A DNA stretch of 64,000 bases from Channallabes apus (GCA_030522415.1 CM060113.1:15614151-15678150); one strand, 5' to 3'; positions 43,215 to 54,853 are shown, counted from the first letter of the stretch. Numbers and translations: made by a program. Notes: a model not told the origin generated them from the letters alone.

Positions 43215-43640
43215 CTAACAGTGTTGGGGGATGTTACTTTTTAAAGTAATTAATTACATTACAAAATTACTGTCATTAAAAAGTAATCAGTTACATTACA
43301 GTGTTGCTTTCTTCTAGTAATGAGTACTTTTTTTATTGCAGAAAATTAAAACTCCTTTTTGATTCCTCATACATGTTGTTTTAGTCAAGACCTTTATAAT
43401 TATTCTACCATCATCACAAACACAAAGTTTGGCCCATAATCTGTTAACGACTAATACCTCTATCTCAACTAAGCTGTTTCGTGTGGTGGCCGTAACTACG
43501 GTTCATCATGATTCACCACGAGTTTTAGTGCTGTGATTAGGTTTCCATCTTTCCGCGCGTCGGTCCTCGCACAGTCTAACCGCATAGGTGAGATAGGAGT
43601 ATAACAGCAGGAATATGAGAGGGGGCGGGTTAATGTGGGC
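43215..43640. repeat. Decayed DNA-transposon-type repeat
   Basis: The start, with the gttactttttaaagtaatta and attacattacaaaattac pattern, resembles fish hAT-type termini. 43488-43555 matches 5130-5198. No ends or target duplication identified. Confidence 0.4.
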
Positions 43641-45040
43641 GGTGGACGACACACACACACACTAATGGATTGGGAATGACTGTTGTCTGGCTCATGGAGT
43701 GCTACTTGGTGTGTGTGTGGAACATGTACTAGTTTCCATAGTGGAAACTGAACACACTAGCTTTCCATTTATCCCTATTTGGGATTTAAGTTTATGTTAG
43801 TGTAGCTGTTATTCTAAAGTGGACTAATGAAAATATGAATAGAAGTAAAATTTACAGGACTGTCCACCACCTCCATAGTAAATTCTTCTCACCTTTTGGT
43901 TACATACGTATGGATTAAGAATTTACTTTCATTCTGTTAATACCACCAGCTCTCGTTTGCCGGTGGTTAGTTACTTCTGCCAGTCATGGAATAATATGCC
44001 AAAGCCATAACACAGTCGTGCTGACATTCAACACAACAGCACTCTCTCTCATGTGCTATTGTAAAGTTAACTTGCTTAAACATATATAAACCTATATATT
44101 TCATCTCATAAATGAATGAAAGAAGTATGAATGAATGATGGGTCTGTTTTAATTGTGATCTCTGGGCAAAAGCCATACTATTGTTTTGAAGATTCAGATT
44201 CTCCCATCACAATCTATTATTCATGATATTACTAAGAAGTAAAGTTTTTGTAAATTAAAGTTTTTTTTATACATTGCCATAGTAATGCCAGCAAGCAAAT
44301 TCCTTGTCTAATGGTTGCCTTGGTAAAATTATATAAATCACCAAATATTATTATTGTCTCGTATAAAATTCTTAATTCATAAAATATTTACAATATTTAC
44401 CACCTCTTTTAAATGCTGCCCCATTCTCTGCTTTGTTCTCTGTTCTGAAAGGTCTAAACTCATAACTCAGCCATAAACATTTGTCTTTTCTCTAAGCTGT
44501 GTATGAGTGTGAATGTGTGTCTGTGTACATAGTGCAAGTACATGTTATCTGTAGTGTAGTCTGTCAAGAGACATAAGCACAAAATAGTTTTTACTTGGGT
44601 TTTTCTTATGTATGAGCCCCTTCCTTGTTGCGATTTCATTGTTCTTGTTAAACTCAAACCTATGACTTGATCTGGGTCTCTACACATTTTAATTAATGAT
44701 CTACTCCCATAGTTCCGTTAATGCTTTTAATTTATTTCAGAAGTTATCTTAGGTGGGCACTGAGATTAATTTCCTCTCTGCCCAGTTGCTTTATAACCTT
44801 TAACTATTAAGGAATCATACTGAATAGTCCCTAAGCTAAGCTAATTTCCCTACAGCACACACACAGAATTAGAAAGTGCTCAGCATTCATATCACTTCTT
44901 GTTACAGTAGGCTTGTAAAAGAAATAATAAATTACCAGTGTCCTAACTAGTGTAGAAGTAAATGCCTGTTTGCGTCCGAGTTCCCTGTAATGATTTAATT
45001 TATAAGCATTATGAAAATTATGCGAATCCCAACTTGACAC
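43641..45040. other. Non-coding stretch
   Basis: Short frames only; nothing recognisable. Confidence 0.45.
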
Positions 45041-45047
45041 ATTCCAT

Positions 45048-45500
45048 AATGTGTCAGGAACAACCACTAGAGGGCACCTCATGCCCATGGGCTCTTGTAG
45101 TTTATGTGAACTTTGGCTTTGACTTCATTTCTCAGAATGCCCATTGGTCATGTGGGTTGATTTGTCTTCTGTTTTGTACTGTTTGTTGCACTTTTGTTAC
45201 CTTTTGCTGCTACTTTTCCTGCTGGCCTTGGTGAAGGCCCTGGTGTTCCTGTTGGCCTTGGTAAGGGCCTCCTGAGGGCTCAGTCTGCTCTGAGAACCGC
45301 AGGGGGTTATGTCAGGAAGAACCTCTAAAGGTACCTCATGCCCATAGACTTTATGTGAACTTTGGCTGGGACGTCATTTCCCAGGATGGACATTGGTCAT
45401 ATGGGTTGAGTGTGGTTGCCTGTGGCTCGTTAGCTAAAAAAGTATAGATAGACATAGGGTTGACACTTGATTTGTCTTCCATCTATTTTGTACTGTTTTT
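45048..45500. repeat. Two direct copies of an LTR-like segment
   Basis: 45051-45180 (gtcaggaacaaccactagag on) and 45309-45490 (gtcaggaagaacctctaaag on) share cctcatgccca, tttatgtgaactttggct and gatttgtcttc in order, about 260 bp apart. A related piece (ctagagggcgcc) begins at about 46946. No coding sequence between the copies. Confidence 0.6.
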
Positions 45501-45631
45501 TTTTCACTTTTCTTTTTAATATTTTTTTTATTAAAAAAGTCTTCACTTCTGCACACATGCCTTGGTTGCAATCCAACTATTGTGACACAGTGGTCAAATA
45601 TTCCTTACAAAATAAAACATTATTGAGCTTA

Positions 45632-46945
45632 CAGTGGGTACGGAATGTATTCAGACCTCGTTAAATTTTTCACTCTCTGTTATATTGCAGCCATTAATTT
45701 GAGTCCAGCTGTGTTTGATTATACTGATTGGACTTGATTAGGAAAGCCACACGCATGTCTATATAAGACCTTACAGCTCGCATGTCAGAGCAAATGAGAA
45801 TCATGAGGTCAAAGGAACTGCCTGAAGAGCTCAGAGACAGAATTGTGGCAAGGCACAGATCTGGCCAAGGTCACAAAAATTTCTGCTGCACTTAAGGTTG
45901 CTAAGAGCACAGTGGCCCCTATGATTCTTAAAAGGAATACGTTTGGGATGACCAGAACTCCAGCCAAACTAAGGTATCGGGGGATAAAAGCCTTGGTGAG
46001 AGAGGTAAAGAAGGACCCAAAGATCACTGTAGCTCCAGAGATGCAGTCGGGAGATGGGAGAATGTTGTAGAAAGTCAACCATCACTGCAGCCCTCCACCA
46101 GTTGGGGCTTTATGGCAGAGTGGCCCGAGGGAACCCTCTCCTCAGTGCAAGACACATGAAAGCCCGCATGGAGGACTCCAAGATGGTGAGAAATAATCTT
46201 CTCTGGTCTGATGAGACCAAGATAGAAATTTTTGGCCTTAATTCTAAGCAGTATGTGTGGAGAAAACCAGGCACTGCTCATCACCTGTCCAATAAAGTCC
46301 CAACAGTGAAGCATGGTGGTGGCATCATGCTGTGGAGGTGTTTATCAGCTGCAGGGAAAGGACTACTGGGTGCAATTGAGGGAAAGATGAATGTGGCCAA
46401 GTCCAGGGATATCCTAGATGAAAACCTTCTCCAGAGTGCTCAGGGCCTCAGACTCGGCCGAAGGTTTACCTTCCAACAATAAAATGACCATAAGCACACA
46501 GCTAAAATATGTAGCTTCACAACAACTCTGTGACTGTTCTTCAATGGCCCAGCCAGAGCCCTGACTTAAACCTAATTGAGCATCTCTGGAGAGACCTAAA
46601 AATGGCTGTCCACCACCGTTTACCATCCAACCTGACAGAACTGGAGAGGATCTGCAAGGAGGAATCCAGGTGTGAAAAACTTCTTGCATCTTTCCCAAAA
46701 AGACTCATGGCTGTATTAGATCAAAAGGGAGCTTCTACTAAATACTGAGTAAAGGGTCTGAATACTTAGGACCATGTGATATTTCAGGTTTTCTTTTTTA
46801 ACAAATCTGCAAAATGTCAACAATTCTGTGTTTTTCTGTTAATATGGGGTGCTGTGTGTACATTAATGAGTAAAAAAAAGTACTTAAATGATTTTATCAA
46901 ATGGCTGCAATATAATAAAGAGTGAAAAATTCAAGGGTTTACCCC
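45632..46945 (+). mobile_element. Second Tc1-type transposon, right end lost
   Basis: The left end CAGTGGGTACGGAATGTATT is preceded by TA. The left inverted region (tctctgttatattgcagcca) recurs inverted near 46900-46930 (tggctgcaatataataaaga), but the last 30-odd bases of the right TIR are missing: unrelated sequence starts at about 46940. It differs in sequence from the 19.5-kb Tc1, so it is a separate family. Confidence 0.85.
45795..46748 (+). pseudogene. Tc1 transposase, multiply broken
   Basis: Fragments in order: an N-terminal HTH region in shifting frames (45795-46060), then 46054-46482 with LLWSDETKIEIFG (first Asp) and VPTVKHGGGIMLW. At 46480-46482 a stop replaces the codon of the second catalytic Asp (QQ-stop-NDHKHT, where the family has QQDNDPKHT). 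46530-46748 carries SPDLNLIEHLWRDLK (Glu) to the C-terminus. At least two frameshifts and stops; inactive. Confidence 0.85.
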
Positions 46946-47519
46946 TAGAGGGCGCCAAAACGCCCACTGATTATGTTTGTTTTGTAGTTAGTTTGATTTG
47001 GACTACATGTACCAGGATGCACCTCGGTCAGGTTGTAATGCTAGGATTATTATTAAACCATTAGTTACAAAAATACGGATTCGGGAATCTAGATATGAGC
47101 TGTTAAACAACACTTCCGGTATTGCGCAACCGCGACGGGACAATATACGACGCAACACAAGAGCAAGTAGTGAAATAAACCAAAGTGTATTATACAAAAA
47201 CAAACCAACAAACAAACAAACAAGGTGCACCGAAACCAATATATACGAATATAATACAAATATAAACAACGTGTGTGATGTACAGTATGCAGGGGTGTGT
47301 GTGTGTGTGTATGAGTGGAAGTCCAGGGTGTATTGTATTGCGGGTATGTAAAGATGAATTGGAGAGATTATTCTCGGCCTCACCAGGATAGATGTCAACT
47401 CTGGGAGCTTGAGTAACGGAACGAGAGGTGTATTGTGAGTGTCCAAGGGATAAATCAATCTCACTTTGGAGAGGAGGGCCAACAAAGAGCAGAACACCAG
47501 AGATCCACACATGCCAGAT

Positions 47520-47725
47520 ATCAAAATACCCGGAGGAAAGCAGCGCACTTTCAACCGGGAGAACTGGTGTGGATCCAAACTCGACCTCCCTCCTCCACAG
47601 CAAAAAGATGTTCTGCAAGCAAGTGCCCAAGTGGGAGGGTCCAGCAGAAATACAAAGAGGACCGAATAAATACACAATGTCTTGGGGCTACCCACAAAAA
47701 GCAGAGGATTAGTGTGGCGAAGCTC
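47520..47725 (+). pseudogene. Integrase C-terminal GPY/F-like module relic
   Basis: In one plus frame 47537-47590 reads AAHFQPGELVWIQTRPPSS, and the neighbouring frame continues MFCKQVPKWEGPAEIQR and NKYTM; further on AKLKR. The order FxPGDxVW, then K-x-x-P-K-W-x-G-P, then a short beta segment and a basic end is that of the SH3-like tail of Gypsy-type integrases and related DNA transposases. One frameshift near 47590. No catalytic core is left upstream. Confidence 0.6.
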
Positions 47726-47869
47726 AAGCGCTTGTGCGGACATTCTCCTCAGACGCCGGAGGCTTGGGGGGGGGGTCTATGTAGCGCAGCCACACAAAAG
47801 GGACACCTTCTACAACAGGGAAATGTTTGTGGAGCTAATGCTGCTCACCTGTGGCCGAAGGTGTGCCCT

Positions 47870-48010
47870 AGCGGTTTATATTTCCCCTTGGACAATGTTT
47901 TGGTCACCGGGCTAGTTCCCACGCATGCGCGATCGCGGCCCAAGGGAACCCGGAAGTGACGTGGGTCACGTGAGCCGGCATAAAGCCGGAACCGGCGTAG
48001 AAGCCGGCAC
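47870..48010 (+). promoter_or_regulatory. GC-rich, promoter-like segment in the Ginger-type element
   Basis: It contains CATGCGCGATCGCGG, a TGACGT, CACGTG and a repeated GCCGG motif (agccggcataaagccgg, gaagccggcac) within about 100 bp, followed by an ATG at 48017. GC content is far above the surroundings. Promoter function is inferred. Confidence 0.3.
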
Positions 48011-48570
48011 GGAGAGATGAGGACAGCGCGCTGCATATTTTTTGAGACTGAGAGCCTGTTTGTGGATTACCCTGAGTTAATTTCAATCAGTACCCAGCTC
48101 ATTCCGTTTCTCGATCTCCCAGACCTACCATCGTCATCTGGTGAGATCGAACCATCTCTCCAACTCACCTTTTTCATACCTTTTGCCGTTTTTCAGACAC
48201 TGGACTATCATACACACACTCACACACCCGCATACATCACACACACTCTTTTTCTATTTGTAATATATTTGTATATATTGGTTTGTGGTGCACCGTGTTT
48301 GTTTATTTCTTTATTCCTTTTGTATAATACACTTGGTTTAATTTATTAATTTATTTAATTGTTTGGTGTCACGTCGTATTTTGTCCTGCCGCGAATTACG
48401 CAATACCGGAAGTGTTGTTTTCAAGCCCCTGTTTAGATTCCCGAATCCGTAATTCTTGTAACCAAGCGGTTAATACAATCCAAGCGTTACAAGGTGATGA
48501 GAGCTCTCACCTGAGACGAGGCAACTAATCAAGGAAACTGTGTATAAATAGCCTCTGTGGGCTCAACCTG

Positions 48571-50067
48571 GGGTCCGTTCTTCGTACGTCGCTTGATACA
48601 TCCGAGATGAACTGATACATCTAAGATGAGATCTTCGTGCTAACTAAGACCTGGCTAAGTTGGTTCTTCAAGCACACCTGTTGTTGATGATTAGTATGGC
48701 CGGATTGAGTTGTCTAGGATTATTGCGCGTTCGTGTGTTGGTTTAAAAGGCGATATGCATCGACAGTAGAAACACTGGTCACAAGTCCTTTGATTGGTTG
48801 ACGAAATGACAAAAGAACAAGCTAAATTTTTTTTGTAACACCTGTTATGCCCTGAAATGCCCCCCCCTCCCCACGTGTTATGCGCTGAAATGCTTCCCTG
48901 TCATATGGTTTACAAATTACATGAGACAATAACATAAAATAAGAAATATGAAAATAAATATGTTGTATATTGTCACGTTCTGCTAGATGTTGGACTGTGG
49001 GCTTGGTGTGGAGGCATAGACGCAGAGGGGATGCAGTGAAACAAAGTCTTTTAATAATAGTAAACAAAAACCAAACATGAACAAAGGATGAACTAAGGAA
49101 GTTGGCATGACCTTTGGAGCATAATGTAAACAGAACTCAAACACTTAGACATAAGACTAGGGATTGCACAACTAATATACAATACAGACATGGGGACACA
49201 AACTGGACGAGACAAGACACACTAAACCGACTAGAGGACTAAACACAAGGGACTACACATGCAAGGGATAAACACACACACAAGACAGGCTTGGCTAGGC
49301 CTACCACCTGTTGTGCACATTAGCTGCTAAGCTAGCTAGTAACTAATCAGACTAATGGCTAAACAGGCTAGTAGCCTGAGACCCAAGGGATGAATAGACA
49401 AGGTACACAGCAGACTAGGTATGAAACAGACTAAGAACTCTAAAGATTAGTGGCTAAAGATGTTAGTAACTAAACAGACTAAGAGCTAATCAGACGATGA
49501 GACTAGACAGACACGAAGACTAGACAGACTAAGATCTAAACATGTTAGTATCACCCTCATTAGTATTTAAACAGACTAATAACTAAACATGCAATGGGGG
49601 TAACTTACACAAAAGGGTAAACACAAAGGGCTAATTCTCCTAGAGGCTAATCCTGCTAGGAGACACAAAGACAAGGACATCTTAATATAAACAAACTTAA
49701 CTTAAAGTGCTCCTGAAACCAAAAGGCCAACCATACTGTTAAACAAACTAAAACAGAACAAAACAAAACCCACATAATAAAACAGAAATTATATTACTTT
49801 AATGCTCGACCCAGTTTCCCAGAACAAACAGGTATTTATAACAATGCTAATGAGCTTCCTCAGTTCAGGTCAGCATCCGTGTTACCTGACTGAGGAGCCT
49901 TCTGGGAAACTGAGTCTACGAACAAAACTACAAACTAAAACACTGCCCTCTAGTGGGCAACCCTCACATATATGGAAAAATAGAAATATTAATATTTTTT
50001 TCAAAAACATGTATACCTTTATATTGTTTATTTTATAATAAAATTAGTTTAGATTACAATACAATTT

Positions 50068-50104
<37 letters not shown>

Positions 50105-50234
50105 TTTATTTGCATATTCATGACGAACCCCTGAAAAATAAATGTGTTACAAAATAAACATTATACAAGAATTTGAATTAATAGTCTTGAGGGCTGTCTC
50201 GTGCCTATGTTCTAATATAATATTTGATAGCAAT

Positions 50235-50301
<67 letters not shown>

Positions 50302-50585
50302 CAAGATACTTTTCTTTCCCCACGTGAGTCAGTCCATGTCAGTCATGCTCTTTAACCAATCAGATGTGACCTCACCATTTCAACCAATCATAACCCGGCA
50401 GGAGCGCAGCCTTAATTCTGTTTACATGAAATAAACCTGCTACCGAGCAGGTTCAAGCTTACGGATATGTTGCTATGACAACAAATGCGAGATGAGCATC
50501 GAAGAACGAAACAATCCAAGATCAGGACAAATCCACAACAATTAAATCCAGCTAACTGAGTTAGCGGCGTACGAAGAATGGACCC
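48571..50585. mobile_element. 2-kb element with 23-bp TIRs, no transposase seen
   Basis: The left end GGGTCCGTTCTTCGTACGTC and the right end GCGTACGAAGAATGGACCC are inverted copies with two mismatches in 23 bp. A subterminal segment (gatacatc then agatga) is repeated at the left end. No clear target duplication was found. The interior holds a low-complexity region (about 49300-49640) built of loosely repeated agactaa/ctagtaacta words, and (TA)n runs at 50072-50101 and 50243-50295. Class undetermined. Confidence 0.65.
50243..50295. repeat. (TA)n microsatellite
   Basis: About 27 uninterrupted TA units; a shorter run is at 50072-50101. Confidence 0.95.
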
Positions 50586-50817
50586 ATGGGGCCTAGCTTT
50601 TGTTATGTTTTTTTTTTGATAATGTTGAGTTTCGTGCTGGTTGTTTTCCTATATCGAAAGTGACACTAAAAGTGACTAGTGCTCTAACAAAAAGAGCTTT
50701 TGTTTTGTGCTTCACTTTAATAAAAGACAAACCACATCTTCCCTCTGCCACAACGTACACTCCGACAGCCACATCGTGACACTCAGGTCATGTGGGTCAT
50801 TTGTTTACTGTTTAACC

Positions 50818-51750
50818 AATTCAATTCAATTTTATTTGTATAGCGCTTTTAACAATTGACATTGTCTCAAAACAGCTTTACACAATCAAAAGAATTATTT
50901 AAGTTTGTATGGAATGTGAATGTTATGGGATCAAATTTCCATCAAACGTATTGCGGTAACAGATAGAAAAATAATAAGCGTAAATAAAAGAAAATGAAAG
51001 ACTTGTAAAATTATAACGCACAAAAATGAAAAATAGATGCAAAGTTATTTTTTTTATTTATTTAGTTTATTATATAAAAAATAATAAGCCCAAATTCCAA
51101 ATGTAAACCCATTACAAATTATATTGCACAAAACTGAAACAGGAATTCAGCATTTTTCGAGTCACAAACAAAATCAGGTTTTCCGCTCATATTTTATTTT
51201 TTTGTGTGCTTATGCACCTTTCCCTTTTGCTCACGTTCTCATGTTTTGCGCTTGCGTTTCAAAACTTTGCCGTCAGAGTTTGATGTAAATTAAGGGTGGG
51301 CTTCATGTCACCATTGGTTATCTAGTCCGAATTGACAGCTGCTCCTCTAGCCAATCAGTCGAAGGGGAAGATTACATCACTCCAGTGCGACTCATGACTT
51401 CTGTGGCCATAGATATATACTGACTAGATGTCGCCTCAACATCGCCGCCATCTTTATACCCTTAATTCCTACTACATTTTCTAATCTGTGAAGAAGAATA
51501 ACATGATCAATGGTGTCAAAAGCTGCACTGAGGTCGAGTAATACAAGCATAGTTACACAACCCTGATCAGAGGCCAATAGGAGGTCATTTACTACTTTAA
51601 CGAGTGCTGTTTCTGTTCTGTGATGAGGCCTAAATCCTGACTGATACAGTTCATGTATGCCATTTCTATGTAGATATGAGCATAGCTGCTCCGCTACTAT
51701 CTTTTCCAGAATCTTAGAGATAAAGGGGAGGTTAAAAAATATATCCTAAC
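50818..51750 (-). mobile_element. L2-type LINE relic: RT segment plus 3' tail, internally deleted
   Basis: On the minus strand 51745-51392 reads through RT landmarks: PFISKILEKIVAEQL, QSGFRPHHRTETALVKV and VLLDLSAAFDTIDH (first catalytic Asp). At 50935-50818 lies the standard tail ending ACAAATAAAATTGAATTGAA. The sequence between, including the FADD box, is missing or replaced (50960-51390). The RT part has no stop across about 118 codons but no start. Confidence 0.82.
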
Positions 51751-51874
51751 AAGCGTTCGTCAAACTCGATTTTGACAGTTTTATTGCCCCCTTAAGGAAT
51801 TTTTTTGACCTTTAGGAATTTTTATGACCGGGAGGTTTTGATAAAAAGGGAGGGGCTTATGCATTAGACATTTA

Positions 51875-52005
51875 TTTATTTATATACGTATTTATTTATA
51901 TACGTATTTATTCATATATATACGTATTTATTTATATACATATTTATTCATTTATATACGTATTATTCATTTATATACGTATTTATTTCATTTATTTATT
52001 GTAAG
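51875..52005. repeat. Minisatellite of tatttatttatatacg-type units
   Basis: Six to seven irregular units of 16-22 bp built on TTTATTTATATACGTA. Confidence 0.9.
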
Positions 52006-52812
52006 AATTTGTTCAGTGTGTTTTTTTGTTTTATTTGAAAATGTGCTTGGTGAGGGGACTCATTTCAAGGTGTTTGTGCTTAACTATTAAGACAGGGAAA
52101 ATGTATTTATTATTACCCATGGGCGAGCAGTGAACATTTATTCACTTTTGTAAAAACATGGAGCATTATGAATGACGGAGGACTGTTGAAAGTTTTTTAA
52201 GTTACTTAAAGAGAAGAAGAATAAACGTTACCAGGGGCGAGAGCCCCAGAGTCATTGAAGAAGATGAAGAAACGAGTAAAATGTTGCGAGAAAAAAAAAA
52301 AATACAAGAGACAAAAGCGAGGTCCGTGCGTATGAGTTTGTCCGATGTCAAGAGCGTGTAGCGCATGAGTAGCAAAGTCTTGTCTGGTACGGAATGCGCT
52401 CAGAGTTTGTCAAACAACTGAATGAATCAATGGGGTTTTCCCTCTGAAGTCGTGATTGGAGGGAGCAGTTCATGACGAGACGCAGTCTGCTCTTCTAACT
52501 CCGCCTCTTCAGTTTTTTAGAAATGTTCATCTAAAAGCGAATGTTTTATACGTATAAAATAAAAAAATATTTAAGTTTTGAAATTAATTTATGTTATGAA
52601 ATAAAAATGAGCTAAAAAGTATGCCTGAACTTGCTAGTAATAACAATGGGAAAAAAGAAAAAAGGGCTGAAAATGTTCTGATCCTTTTGATACGTTCAGG
52701 TTTAGGTAAAAAACAGGCCTAACTCTTTTGCTACGCTAGGGAATAGGTAAAAAACAGGCCTAACTCTTCTTAACTTTACTTATAAAGTCAAGACTTATAG
52801 AGTCTTATATCT
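52006..52812. other. Non-coding stretch with one short duplication
   Basis: The segment aggtaaaaaacaggcctaac occurs twice (52704 and 52745 regions). Otherwise nothing recognisable. Confidence 0.5.
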
Positions 52813-53624
52813 TTAAAGGAGACATACAGTCTCAATTTTGCATAGGTTAATATGATTCTTTAGGGTCCTAATGAAAAGTTTGTAATATACTTTAATTAAA
52901 AATTCTCAATTGTTGTGTAAAAAAAACATTACTTTTACCTGGTAAAAAGTAGCTCTGTTCTTAGCAACCTGTTTGAGTACATGCTCCTTTAAATGTTAAT
53001 GACCTCTGCTGAACCCGCCCCCCAGTTCTGTGGGGCGTGTCTTCACAATACAAGTGGGGTATAGCTTTGACAACAGTTAAAAATATAAAAAAAAAACAGT
53101 TAAAAATAATTTTACATGATGTTAGAATTATTTTATATATAAAGGAGTTATTTCTACTCTCTTGCTCTCTTCCTCATAGATCTGATTTTAACGTGTTAAA
53201 TCTTCCCTGCTGCTATCTTCCTGTCTCCTCTTGCATTTGTTCATCCCATACTCTGTCTCTCTCTCCCCCTCTCTCTCCCCCTCTGTCTCCTTCCACCTCT
53301 CTTCCTCTCCTTTGATTCAAATTAAAATTTTATTTGTCACATACACAGTCATACACAGTATGATATGCAGTGAAATGCTTATACGACAGCCAGTGACCTT
53401 AAAAAGAAAATAAAAGCTTATACTTAAGGAATAAATATAAATAAAAAGAAATACTAAAGGAAATAAATTTAACTAGTAAAATAGTTGTACAAATATACAA
53501 TGTACAAATGAGGACATAATAAAAATTTATATATAATTTTTATTATATATATATATATATATATATATAGTTATATATGTATATAAAATTTTACATGTGA
53601 ATCTGATTGTAAAACTTTTTTGCC

Positions 53625-53696
53625 TTCCCAGACCAGGAATCAAACTCGAGTTGTTGCGCTGAGAGCGCTGTATCCTAACCACTAGACCACGAAGGA
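53625..53696 (-). tRNA. tRNA-Glu(CUC)-like pseudogene
   Basis: 72 nt on the minus strand with GTGGTCTAGTGGTTAGGAT (D arm), a loop CTCTCAG (anticodon CTC) and GTTTGATTCC (T loop). The acceptor and anticodon stems contain several mismatches, so it is not a functional gene. Confidence 0.65.
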
Positions 53697-53720
53697 TTAA
53701 TGGTTACCATCTTGGAAATG

Positions 53721-53760
53721 CCGGCTATTCAACCCGCGACCTTATACACGCGAAGCATTG
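53721..53760 (-). tRNA. tRNA-Ala-like fragment
   Basis: Inverted, it follows the anticodon-to-T-arm part of tRNA-Ala (GCTTCGCG, TAAGGTCGCGGGTTGAAT). Only about 40 nt. Similar to 53906-53945. Confidence 0.4.
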
Positions 53761-53905
53761 TTTTTTCGGGATCTCACGAGGACATTTACAATGGTTCAAT
53801 TGTAGTAACATATGTCTATAGCACAGGCGTTTAGTCAAACATATTTATTCCGATCTTTTGCTGTTAATAAACAGAGACCTTTCTGACAGACAACGTGTGT
53901 GTGTG

Positions 53906-53945
53906 CCAGGAATTCAACCTAGGACATCATATACGCGAAGCATTG
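53906..53945 (-). tRNA. tRNA-Ala-like fragment, second copy
   Basis: Same segment as 53721-53760, here embedded in a GT run. The homologous place in the 1.74-kb copy has only the GT run, so this piece was added to copy 2. Confidence 0.4.
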
Positions 53946-54085
53946 TGTGTGTGTGTGTGTGTATGTGTGTTTGACTGAGTCTCTCCTGGTGTCAGAAAAG
54001 CTTACCGAAGCATAGCACACTCGCCTCGTTACTAAACGAACTTTAGAAAAACTTTATAAATATGTAGTGCAAAAAAAAGCATGTA

Positions 54086-54155
54086 CCTTGAGCAGGAATC
54101 GAACCCGGGTCTCCCACATGAAAGCACCAAATCCTAACCACTAGACCACCGCACT
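54086..54155 (-). tRNA. tRNA-Glu(UUC)-like pseudogene
   Basis: Minus strand GTGGTCTAGTGGTTAGGAT, loop CTTTCAT (anticodon TTC) and CCCGGGTTCGATTCC. The box A and box B sequences are well kept, but the acceptor strands do not pair. Confidence 0.6.
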
Positions 54156-54757
54156 ACAGCAACAAACTGCACACCACACTCATGTAGGCGCCATTTTGCT
54201 CCAGTGTAGAAAAACAATGGCCGACGGCTCTTTTTTCACTCGGGGCGGGTCTTTGCTAAAACACCAGTGTCAATCAACTATAGTAGGAGTGGCCTCTATG
54301 TGAAGTCACACCGACAGGCTTTTGAAAATGGCCTGATTTCAGAAGGGGCATCTTATATTATTAAATTAAAAGAAAATCGCTGGGCGGCTCTTTATCATTG
54401 TAGAGTGGTTGTGTACACACTCTCCTAACACACAATGCAGTCCAAACAGCTTGAAAAAGTCCATGTAGCACCGTAGGTCCCCTTTAAGAGATTTTTTAAT
54501 TACTTTTTTCAGCTAGAGTTAGAGTTTCAGCTATGGTGTAACCTGCTATATGTTAAAGAGTTAACAGAGCAAGCTGAAAGTTCATGACGCTTTTTATGAC
54601 CCATTAAGGTTTGTTTAGGAAGTTTGTTTACATTATTATTTTTGTTAAGTGCTCATTTAGGAAGTGTCTGTTTTTCTTTTCATGACCCTTTGAGACCAGG
54701 TTGGTAAGTGTGTGTGTGTGTGTGCGGTGTGTTCTTTGGGGGGTGTTAAGAGAGTTC

Positions 54758-54766
54758 TATAAAAAA
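54758..54766 (+). promoter_or_regulatory. TATA box candidate for the spliced gene
   Basis: TATAAAAAA about 95 bp upstream of ATG at 54854. Confidence 0.45.
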
Positions 54767-54853
54767 TACGTAGAAGAGGCACGAAACGGCAAAAAAACTC
54801 GTCATTTTTTCTTTGCTGCTCTGGAGAACACCAGGTCTTCATACATCATCGCT

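Larger units (their letters stand above)
47034..48491 (+). mobile_element. Deleted Ginger-type DNA transposon (long TIRs, 4-bp duplication, GPY/F relic)
   Basis: The left end TGTAATGCTAGG and right end CCAAGCGTTACA are inverted copies. Similarity continues over roughly 290 bp on each side (47034-47340 against 48195-48491), with shared segments such as aacacttccggtattgcg and gattcgggaatcta. AGGT flanks both sides (47030-47033, 48492-48495). TGT..ACA ends plus a 4-bp duplication fit Ginger elements, whose transposase is related to Gypsy integrase and carries a GPY/F module; such a module is recognisable inside. At 1,458 bp it must be a deletion derivative. Confidence 0.65.
52813..54487. mobile_element. 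TTAA-flanked T2/Kolobok-like element carrying older repeats
   Basis: The left end TTAAAGGAGACATACAG and right end CTTAAAGGGGACCTACGG (read inverted from 54487) are similar, and both begin at a TTAA. TTAAAGGRR termini with TTAA targets are known from the T2 MITE / Kolobok group. Inside is copy 2 of the dispersed repeat of 1.3-1.88 kb and four tRNA-like relics, all on the minus strand. No transposase. Confidence 0.6.

Noticed and set aside
47003..47743. A 246-codon minus-strand ORF
   Set aside because: It lies across the TIR and antisense to the GPY/F relic; its composition is low-complexity and it has no recognisable domain. Better explained by the Ginger-type element.
47034..48491. LTR retrotransposon with TG..CA ends
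   Set aside because: The terminal similarity is inverted, not direct, so these are TIRs rather than LTRs.
48970..49990. A complete LTR or TIR element within the 2-kb TIR element
   Set aside because: Start and end have a TG..CA look, but I could not find matching termini or a duplication.
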